Below, piece after piece: positions 8,548-15,204 of a stretch of 15,204 nucleotides of DNA; position 1 is the stretch's first letter; each line of letters starts with the position of its first letter. A program made the position numbers and the translations under genes. Source of the DNA: QNFN01 sp033722135 (GTDB lineage Bacteria; Pseudomonadota; Gammaproteobacteria; QNFN01); contig JAWVZO010000045.1 in the NCBI GenBank assembly GCA_033722135.1, positions 1 through 15,204 on the forward strand, given 5' to 3'. The notes beneath the pieces are model-generated. The model ran no database searches. It was not told the origin of the DNA and saw only the letters and a program-made list of their open reading frames with translations.

Positions 8548-8563
8548 GGCAGTCTACACTGCC
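8548..8563. promoter_or_regulatory. palindrome with overlapping opposed -10 boxes (esterase / small gene)
   Basis: GGCAGT-CTAC-ACTGCC has perfect 6-bp arms. On the plus strand it holds TACACT (8555-8560) for the small gene; on the minus strand it holds TAGACT (8556-8551) for the esterase. The esterase GTG begins 7 nt after its box. An operator or a shared divergent promoter is the simplest reading; -35 boxes are weak on both strands. Confidence 0.5.
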
Positions 8564-8629
8564 CGGGAGGAGCCGGAACCCGCGGACCGTCCACGCCGGG
8601 CGCGCCGCGCAGCGATCGAGGAGGCGAAC

Positions 8630-8895
8630 ATGAGCGAGACGCCGTTCCAGCCGGGCGACGTCGTCCTTTTCCAGGGCGAGACCTACCAGGTACTCGCCGC
8701 GGAGGCGACCCGGGCCAGGGTCGTGCCGTTCCCGTCGGAGGGCATCGAGCCGCTCGATATCGACTTTTCGGAGAACGGTGCGGACGCGCGGCGCGTGGGT
8801 CACGCGCCTCTGCCCGGGCCGACGCCGTGCGCCGACGACGGCTGCTGCCCGACCGGGGGCAACCCGGTCGGGGAGGACGAGATCAAGGCGCCCGA

Positions 8896-8899
<4 letters not shown>
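8630..8899 (+). CDS. small conserved-looking hypothetical protein, 89 residues
   Basis: I do not recognise this protein. It has a strong Shine-Dalgarno (GAGGAGG at 8618-8624, 5 nt before ATG) and its own -10 box at 8555-8560, so it is very likely expressed. Residues 6-57 (FQPGDVVLFQGETYQVL to ADARRVG) look like a small SH3/KOW-like beta barrel. The tail contains a CADDGCC cluster with Cys67, Cys72 and Cys73, followed by an acidic end. The cysteines could bind a metal or be redox-active. The gene is divergent from the esterase and convergent with citrate synthase, with the TAG stops sharing CTAG. No function can be assigned. Confidence 0.75.
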
Positions 8900-10182
<1,283 letters not shown>

Positions 10183-10298
10183 GGCAACCTCGTCGCAATT
10201 CGGTGGGGTCCCTGGACCGTCACGAAGGGGGCGCCGGGACCGGACGCGCCGCTCGCATCGGATCGCGCACCGCTACGCTGCAGTGCACCAATCCGGGC

Positions 10299-10304
10299 AG
10301 TATA
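10299..10304 (-). promoter_or_regulatory. candidate -10 box of gltA
   Basis: TATACT on the minus strand is the best -10 match in the region upstream of gltA. The hexamer 17 bp further upstream (CGAGTC) is a poor -35, so activation or a different sigma factor is possible. It predicts a 5' leader of about 110 nt. Confidence 0.4.
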
Positions 10305-10389
10305 CCGTGAACCGGGACGGGGACTCGCGGGCGGTTGAGTCTCGCCGCTACTGCCCTGAGAATCCGCGTAGCTTCACGGGCCACCGAGC

Positions 10390-10420
10390 TTAAGGTAACG
10401 TTTACGTAAACGTCAATAAT
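10390..10420 (+). promoter_or_regulatory. fadH promoter with 16-bp palindrome in a 19-bp spacer (MerR-type layout)
   Basis: A perfect palindrome, ACGTTTACGTAAACGT (10398-10413), lies between TTAAGG (10390-10395) and AATAAT (10415-10420), which are 19 bp apart. An overlong 19-bp spacer carrying a dyad is the hallmark of MerR-family activated promoters. The ACGT-containing dyad resembles, from memory, sites of LiuR, a MerR-family regulator of branched-chain amino acid and fatty acid catabolism. A TetR-family operator is the main alternative. Confidence 0.65.
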
Positions 10421-10446
10421 CCCCTGACCCGCGTCCAGGACTCTCC

Positions 10447-12474
10447 ATGACCCCCTATCCCCACCTTTTCCGTCCGCTCGACCTCGGGTTCGTCGAGCTG
10501 CCGAACCGCATCATGATGGGCTCGATGCACACCGGCCTCGAGGAGTTGCCGGACGCCTACGACCGCCTGGCCGCGTTCTACGCCGAGCGGGCGCGCGGCG
10601 GCGTCGCCCTGATGGTCACCGGGGGGTTCTTCCCGAACCGGGAGAGCGCCGGCTTCGAGGGCGAGGCGGTGCTCGACAGCGAGGACGAGGCGGCGCGCCA
10701 CCGCGTGATCACCGACGCCGTGCACGCCGAGGGGAGCCGGATCTGCCTGCAGATCCTGCACACCGGGCGCTACGCCTACCACGAGCACGCCGTCTCCGCC
10801 TCTGCCGTCCGCTCGCCGATCAACCGCCACGCGCCCCGCGCGCTCGACGAGGCCGGGATCGCCAAGCAGGTCGACGACTTCGCCCGCTGCGCCGCCCTGG
10901 CGCGCCATGCCGGCTACGACGGGGTCGAGATCATGGGCTCCGAGGGCTACTTCCTGAACCAGTTCATCGCCGCCCGGGTCAACCGCCGCGAGGACCGGTG
11001 GGGCGGCAGCTTCGAGAACCGCATCCGCCTGCCGCTCGAGGTGGTGCGCCGGGTGCGGGCCGAGGTCGGCGACGCGTTCATCGTCATCTTCCGGCTCTCG
11101 ATGCTCGATCTGGTCGCGGGCGGCAGCACCTGGCGCGAGGTCGTCGCGCTGGCGCAAGCCCTCGAGGCGGCCGGCGTCACGCTGATCACCACCGGTATCG
11201 GCTGGCACGAGGCGCGCATCCCAACCATCGCCACCATGGTGCCGCGCGCCGCGTTCACCCGGGTCACGGCGAAGCTGATGGGCGAGGTGGGGATCCCGCT
11301 GGTCGCCACCAACCGCATCAACACGCCGGAGACCGCGGAGGCCGTGCTGGCGCGCGGCGACGCCGACATGGTCTCTCTGGCACGGCCGTTCCTCGCCGAT
11401 CCCGGTTTCGTCGCCAAGGCGCGGGAGGATCGCGCGGACGAGATCAACACCTGCATCGCCTGCAACCAGGCGTGCCTCGATCACATCTTCTCCGGCCAGC
11501 CGGCCACCTGCCTGGTCAACCCGCGCGCCTGTCACGAGACCGAGTGGTCGATCGCGCGGTCGCAACGACCCAGGCGCATCGCGGTCGTCGGCGCCGGGCC
11601 GGCCGGCATGGCGGCCGCGGTGACCGCGGCCGAGCGGGGCCACCGGGTGACCCTGTTCGACGCGGCCGACGCGATCGGCGGGCAGTTCAACCTCGCCCGG
11701 TGCATCCCGGGCAAGGAGGAGTTCCACGAGACGCTGCGTTACTTCGCGCGCCAGATCGAGCTCCGCGGCGTGACGCTCGCCCTGGGCAGGGAGGTCGCGG
11801 TCGACGACCTCGCCGAAGGGGGATTCGACGCCGTCGTCGTCGCGACCGGCGTCACCCCCCGCGTGCCGCCGATCATCGGCATCGACCACCCGAAGTGCGT
11901 CGGCTACGTCGACGCCATCCGCCAGCCGGAGCGGATCGGCCGGCGTGTGGCAATCGTCGGCGCCGGGGGGATCGGCTTCGACGTCGCCGAGCTGCTGACC
12001 CACGCCGGCCCGGCCACCTCGCTCGAGCCCGAGGCGTTCTGGCGGGCGTGGGGCATCGACCGCGACATCGAGGCCCGCGGTGGCATCGAGGGCATCAAGC
12101 CGCGGCCGGCGCCGCCCGCCCGCGAGGTGTGGCTGCTGCAGCGCAAGATCGAGAAGCCGGGTGCCCGGCTCGGCAAGACGACCGGCTGGATCCACCGTAC
12201 CGAACTGGCGCGTCGCGGCGTGCAGATGCTCGCCGGCGTGGTCTACGAGCGCGTCGCCGACACCGGCCTGCATGTCACGGTGGACGGCGCACCGCTGCGG
12301 CTCAAGGTCGACCACGTGGTGATCTGCGCCGGTCAGGAGGCGAACCGGGCGCTGTACGACGCGCTGCGGGACCGCGGCATGGAGACGCACCTGGTCGGCG
12401 GCGCGAAGGAGGCCGTCGAGCTCGACGCCAAGCGGGCGATCGCCGAGGGGACGCGGGCGGCGATGCAGATCTGA
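10447..12474 (+). CDS. fadH: NADPH-dependent 2,4-dienoyl-CoA reductase, FadH family
   Basis: This iron-sulfur flavoenzyme reduces 2,4-dienoyl-CoA formed in beta-oxidation of unsaturated fatty acids. The 675 residues compare with 672 in E. coli FadH. Residues 1-350 are the FMN-binding old-yellow-enzyme barrel. The active-site Tyr168 is in GSEGYFLNQF and His254 in IGWHEARIPTIA, both offset by 2 from the E. coli residues. Four 4Fe-4S cysteines follow at C336, C339, C343 and C355 (CIACNQAC, then CLVNP). The C-terminal half carries FAD and NADPH Rossmann motifs VVGAGPAGMAA (380-390) and IVGAGGIG (503-510). AGGA lies 6 nt before the ATG. A perfect palindrome in the promoter suggests specific regulation. 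Close relatives act on other enoyl substrates, but the match across all cofactor sites makes FadH the best call. Confidence 0.93.
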   Translation: MTPYPHLFRPLDLGFVELPNRIMMGSMHTGLEELPDAYDRLAAFYAERARGGVALMVTGGFFPNRESAGFEGEAVLDSEDEAARHRVITDAVHAEGSRICLQILHTGRYAYHEHAVSASAVRSPINRHAPRALDEAGIAKQVDDFARCAALARHAGYDGVEIMGSEGYFLNQFIAARVNRREDRWGGSFENRIRLPLEVVRRVRAEVGDAFIVIFRLSMLDLVAGGSTWREVVALAQALEAAGVTLITTGIGWHEARIPTIATMVPRAAFTRVTAKLMGEVGIPLVATNRINTPETAEAVLARGDADMVSLARPFLADPGFVAKAREDRADEINTCIACNQACLDHIFSGQPATCLVNPRACHETEWSIARSQRPRRIAVVGAGPAGMAAAVTAAERGHRVTLFDAADAIGGQFNLARCIPGKEEFHETLRYFARQIELRGVTLALGREVAVDDLAEGGFDAVVVATGVTPRVPPIIGIDHPKCVGYVDAIRQPERIGRRVAIVGAGGIGFDVAELLTHAGPATSLEPEAFWRAWGIDRDIEARGGIEGIKPRPAPPAREVWLLQRKIEKPGARLGKTTGWIHRTELARRGVQMLAGVVYERVADTGLHVTVDGAPLRLKVDHVVICAGQEANRALYDALRDRGMETHLVGGAKEAVELDAKRAIAEGTRAAMQI

Positions 12475-12490
12475 TCTGATAAAACTCCGC

Positions 12491-12542
12491 GGGTCGGGTT
12501 CCAGCCCGTCGTGAAACATCGCGCCGTGCTGGAAACCGACCC
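12491..12542. repeat. long imperfect inverted repeat (REP-like or hairpin) after fadH
   Basis: GGGTCGGGTTCCAGC (12491-12505) and GCTGGAAACCGACCC (12528-12542) pair at 14 of 15 positions around a 22-nt loop. It lies 17 nt after the fadH stop and could end or protect that transcript. The next bases are GC-rich, without a T-run. Confidence 0.6.
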
Positions 12543-12634
12543 GCACGGTGCCTTCCCGTTGGCCCCCCTCCGGCAGTTCGGGAACGGGCCGCCCGCACGC
12601 CAAAGCCATGCCGCGGTCGCCTTCCACGCCTCCT

Positions 12635-12657
12635 GTAGGCCGGGTTTAAGCCTGGCC
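12635..12657 (+). repeat. REP-like element: GTAG plus imperfect palindrome
   Basis: GTAG at 12635-12638 leads into a 20-bp imperfect palindrome GGCCGGGTTTAAGCCTGGCC (12638-12657, 16 of 20 positions symmetric). A 5' GTAG before an imperfect hairpin is the known form of REP sequences mobilised by RAYT transposases. Only this copy is clear in the window. Confidence 0.4.
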
Positions 12658-12732
12658 ACCATGGCATCCTGGCGGGTGCCGCACCGGGCGACGCCGGTCG
12701 CGGGTCACGCAACCCGAGGGAACCTCGTGGAC

Positions 12733-12738
12733 TAGACT
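12733..12738 (+). promoter_or_regulatory. candidate -10 box of the FIST-diguanylate cyclase operon
   Basis: TAGACT lies 26 nt before the FIST start codon. No convincing -35 is seen at 16-18 bp upstream. Confidence 0.4.
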
Positions 12739-12764
12739 CGATCCATTTTCCACAGGAGGGTCGC

Positions 12765-13940
12765 ATGTTCCAGGTCATCGTGGGCCACAGCGACGAGGTC
12801 GACACCGACGAGGCCGTCGCGGAGGTTCTCGCCACCTGCCGCAACGGTCTGGGCGAACGCGCGCCGCAGGCCGGCCTTCTCTTCTCGGGCACCGAGTACG
12901 ACCGCGAGGCAATGCTCGAGGGGATCATGGACGCCTGGCCCGACCTGCAGCTGATCGGTTGCACCACCGACGGAGAGATGTCGAGCGGCCTGGGATTCAC
13001 CGAGGACGCGATCACGCTTGCGCTCTTCTGCTCCGACGAGGTCGAGTTCGCAGCCGGCTTCGGGCGCGACGCCGGCGCCGAGCCGGAGAAGGCGGCCGAC
13101 GAGGCCGTGTCGATGGCACGTGGCCGGCTCGGGTCGCCGGTGAAGCTCGCCATCACGCTCCCCGACGGCCTGACCGCCAACGCGCGGCAGGTGCTCGATG
13201 CCCTCAATACCCGGCTCGGTCGCGTCGTCCCGGTGATCGGCGGCATGTCGGCCGACCGCGTCGGCGGCAGCAAGGACTGGTACAGCAGCTACCAGTTCTG
13301 CGGCCGCCGGGTGCTCAGCGACGCGGTGCCGGTGCTGCTCTTCGCCGGCAACCTGATCTACTCGCTAGGCGTCGAGAGCGGCTGGAGCCCGATCGGCAAG
13401 CGCATGCGCGTCACCCGTGCCGAGGAGCAGGTGCTGCACGAGCTCGACGGCCGTCCGGCGCTGGAGCTCTACCGCCACTACCTCGGTGACCTCGTCGAGG
13501 ACCTCGCCGGCCTGCGCGCCTACCCGCTGGCGGTCTACGAGCGCGGCAGCGACCGCTACTACCTGCGCGTCGCGAGCAAGGCCGATCCCGAGACCGGGAG
13601 CATCAAGTTCCTCGCCGACATCCCCGAGGGTGCGGAGGTGCAGATCACCCAGGCGATCCGCGAGGAGATCATCAACGGCGTCCGGCGCTCGGTCGGCAGC
13701 GCGCTGGGCGGTTACCCCGGCGTGGCGCCCGAAGCGGCGATGCTCTTCTCGTGCACCGGCCGCAAGATCGCCCTGGGAACGCGCACCCGCGAGGAGATCG
13801 CCCTGGCGCGCGAGGCCCTCCCGTTGCCGGTCCCGGTCTGCGGCTTCTACACCTTCGGCGAGATCGGGCCGTTGTCGAGCCTGAGCGGCGCGCGCTACCA
13901 CAACACCACTTTCGTGACCCTGCTGCTGGGCACCCACTGA
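12765..13940 (+). CDS. FIST N / FIST C domain sensor protein (possible NosP-like)
   Basis: This is a 391-residue soluble protein consisting only of a FIST N domain (about 30-220) and a FIST C domain (about 225-370). Recognisable motifs are LIGCTTDGEMSS (63-74), ELDGRPALELYRHYLGD (226-242), LFSCTGRK (327-334), GFYTFGEIGP (360-369) and RYHNTTFVTLLL (377-388). FIST domains are established ligand-sensing modules in signal transduction. A subset, NosP, binds heme and senses nitric oxide, usually encoded beside a histidine kinase or c-di-GMP enzyme; this gene has that arrangement. Five histidines are present (8, 225, 238, 379, 391). I cannot say which, if any, binds heme. AGGAGG lies 5 nt before the ATG. 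The stop overlaps the next start by one base. Confidence 0.92.
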   Translation: MFQVIVGHSDEVDTDEAVAEVLATCRNGLGERAPQAGLLFSGTEYDREAMLEGIMDAWPDLQLIGCTTDGEMSSGLGFTEDAITLALFCSDEVEFAAGFGRDAGAEPEKAADEAVSMARGRLGSPVKLAITLPDGLTANARQVLDALNTRLGRVVPVIGGMSADRVGGSKDWYSSYQFCGRRVLSDAVPVLLFAGNLIYSLGVESGWSPIGKRMRVTRAEEQVLHELDGRPALELYRHYLGDLVEDLAGLRAYPLAVYERGSDRYYLRVASKADPETGSIKFLADIPEGAEVQITQAIREEIINGVRRSVGSALGGYPGVAPEAAMLFSCTGRKIALGTRTREEIALAREALPLPVPVCGFYTFGEIGPLSSLSGARYHNTTFVTLLLGTH

Positions 13941-14989
13941 TGACGGGGCCGGGGCAGGCCCAGGATCCGGAGGCCGAGCGGCAGCGCCGGCGCAAGCTCG
14001 AGCGCGCGCTGTCCCGTGCCGAGGAGCGGCTGGTCGACTACGAGCGCATCGTCGACCGGAACCAGCACCTGCTGAACACCCGCATCCATGAACTCGAGGA
14101 GGCGCGCGCCGCGCTGCGCGCCCGCACCGAGGAACTGGAGGAGAGCGAGACCCGATTCCGCCAGCTCGCCGAGGCGGCGTTCGAGGCGATCCTGGTCTGC
14201 GAGGGCACGGTGATCCTGGACTGCAACGACGCGGCCGCAGAGCTCTACGGCTACCCGAAGGAGCGCCTGGTCGGCAACTCCATCCTGCAGCTCGTCGAGC
14301 CCGCCTCGGTGGAGGTCATGGACCGTCAGCTGGCCAGCGCGCGCAGCGAGCCTTTCGAAGCGCACCACCTGCGGCGGGACGGCACGGTGGTGCCGGTCGA
14401 GTTGCGGATCCGAGAGATTCACTACCGCGGCGCCGACGCGCTGGTGCTCGCGGTGCGCGACATCACCGAGCACAAGGAGATGGAGGCGCGGCTGCGCCAC
14501 CTCGCCAGCACCGACCCGCTGACCGGCATTGCCAACCGCCGTTATTTCATGGAGCGCGGCCGCGCCGAGCAGGCGCGTGCCCTGCGCTACGACCAGCCGC
14601 TGTCGGTGATGATGCTCGACGTCGACCACTTCAAGCGCATCAACGACACCCACGGCCACGACGTCGGCGACCAGGCGCTGAAGGCGTTGACCGCCGAGTG
14701 CGGCCACGCACTGCGGGCCAGCGATCTGCTCGGCCGGCTCGGCGGCGAGGAGTTCGCACTGCTGCTGCCCTCGACGTCCCGCGAGGGGGGCGCGATTCTC
14801 GCGGAACGCATTCGCGGCCGTATCGAGGCGATGCGCATTCCGCTCCCGTCAGGTGAGCTCGCGTTCACTGTCAGCATCGGGATCTGCACCCTCGACGGGG
14901 ACGAGTCGTTCGACGCACTGCTCAACCGCGCCGACAAGGCGCTCTACGCCGCAAAACACGGTGGGCGGAACCGGGTGGTCGAGGGCTAG
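13940..14989 (+). CDS. diguanylate cyclase with coiled coil, PAS and GGDEF domains
   Basis: This is a 349-residue soluble enzyme that makes cyclic di-GMP from two GTP. Residues 10-75 are a charged coiled coil rich in Glu/Arg. A PAS domain follows at about 72-180 (FRQLAEAAFEAILVCEG, ending in VRDITEHKEME), joined through the usual linker to a GGDEF domain at about 185-349 (STDPLTGIANRR). The active site is GGEEF at 268-272, with DVDHFK for metal binding. An inhibitory I-site RASD lies exactly 5 residues earlier, at 259-262. The enzyme therefore looks active and product-inhibited. No membrane segment is present. The ATG overlaps the FIST stop as TGATG and has no own Shine-Dalgarno, so translation is probably coupled. 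The partner FIST protein is the likely signal input. Confidence 0.95.
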   Translation: MTGPGQAQDPEAERQRRRKLERALSRAEERLVDYERIVDRNQHLLNTRIHELEEARAALRARTEELEESETRFRQLAEAAFEAILVCEGTVILDCNDAAAELYGYPKERLVGNSILQLVEPASVEVMDRQLASARSEPFEAHHLRRDGTVVPVELRIREIHYRGADALVLAVRDITEHKEMEARLRHLASTDPLTGIANRRYFMERGRAEQARALRYDQPLSVMMLDVDHFKRINDTHGHDVGDQALKALTAECGHALRASDLLGRLGGEEFALLLPSTSREGGAILAERIRGRIEAMRIPLPSGELAFTVSIGICTLDGDESFDALLNRADKALYAAKHGGRNRVVEG

Positions 14990-15054
14990 GCGGACGGCCG
15001 GACTGCGGCCTCGGTCGCGTCGTGGTGGAACTCCCCCCTGGCGCCGGGGTCCGT

Positions 15055-15068
15055 CGGACGCGCGTCCG
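15055..15068. repeat. 14-bp perfect palindrome between convergent genes
   Basis: CGGACGCGCGTCCG is self-complementary and sits in the 103-bp gap between the diguanylate cyclase and the YheT-like gene. It could form a short hairpin acting on both transcripts, but no T-run follows on either strand. Confidence 0.4.
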
Positions 15069-15092
15069 GAGTCGACCCGGCTTCCGCGCGGG

Positions 15093-15204
15093 TCAGGCCT
15101 CGTCCCCGGTCGTCTCCGCCAGGCGCATCGCGAGGAACCGGGGCACCGCGCTCTCCAGCCAGTACCCGGGTCGCCAGGGACTCCCCGCGACGAATCCGAC
15201 GTGG
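15093..15204 (-). CDS. YheT-like alpha/beta hydrolase, C-terminal fragment
   Basis: Only the last 36 codons lie in the window; the gene continues past the right edge. The translation begins HVGFVAGSPWRPGYWLES and ends in a TGA at 15095-15093. HVGF followed by a YWLE-type segment and FLA is the characteristic end of the YheT family of alpha/beta hydrolases, in which this His is the catalytic one. The function of YheT itself is poorly defined. The gene converges on the diguanylate cyclase with about 100 bp between them. Confidence 0.75.
   Translation of the reverse strand, partial: HVGFVAGSPWRPGYWLESAVPRFLAMRLAETTGDEA

Noticed and set aside
7107..8633. 508-codon plus-strand frame opposite the esterase
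   Set aside because: It is an antisense shadow; the minus-strand frame has the complete esterase triad.
10402..12627. 741-codon minus-strand open frame antisense to fadH
   Set aside because: It has the same antisense low-complexity composition and covers the fadH promoter, while fadH has all its cofactor motifs on the other strand.

Overview
This is a very GC-rich window (roughly two-thirds G+C by eye) with tightly packed genes and strong third-position G/C bias. The gene set points to a gammaproteobacterium: a FadH-type 2,4-dienoyl-CoA reductase, an E. coli-length Gram-negative citrate synthase, a YheT-type hydrolase, an HAE1 RND pump and a MipA/OmpV-like outer-membrane barrel. I would guess a Chromatiales/Ectothiorhodospiraceae-like lineage, but the sequence alone does not prove this. 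I see no tRNA, rRNA, CRISPR array, transposase or phage gene. This is ordinary chromosomal core and semi-core sequence, with the interest in regulation and gene pairing.

Layout from left to right. (1) 1-4035, minus strand: a two-gene RND efflux operon, adaptor then permease, overlapping by GTGA; the permease C-terminus runs off the left edge. (2) 4196-5802, plus strand: a CYTH-like protein with an apparently leaderless start, then a Gsp39/YghA-type short-chain dehydrogenase. (3) 5803-6194: about 390 bases with no convincing gene but a good sigma70-type promoter at its right end. (4) 6195-6926, plus strand: a MipA/OmpV-like outer-membrane protein. (5) 6990-8543, minus strand: a type-B carboxylesterase, divergent from a small plus-strand gene at 8630-8899. 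The two share a compact promoter region with a 16-bp hairpin-forming palindrome. (6) 8896-10182, minus strand: citrate synthase, converging on the small gene so tightly that the two stop codons share one CTAG. (7) 10447-12474, plus strand: a FadH-like enoyl-CoA reductase behind a perfect 16-bp palindrome in a 19-bp promoter spacer, the MerR-family architecture. (8) 12475-12764: an intergenic region with two REP-like imperfect palindromes. (9) 12765-14989, plus strand: a FIST sensor protein and a PAS-GGDEF diguanylate cyclase overlapping by one base. (10) 15093-15204, minus strand: the C-terminal end of a YheT-like alpha/beta hydrolase.

The two most interesting points are the FIST plus diguanylate cyclase pair and the FadH promoter. 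The FIST pair has the arrangement of a one-ligand c-di-GMP switch and could be a NosP-type nitric oxide or heme module. The FadH promoter predicts activation by a MerR-family, possibly LiuR-like, regulator of acyl-CoA catabolism. Nothing in the window is clearly a wholly new system.
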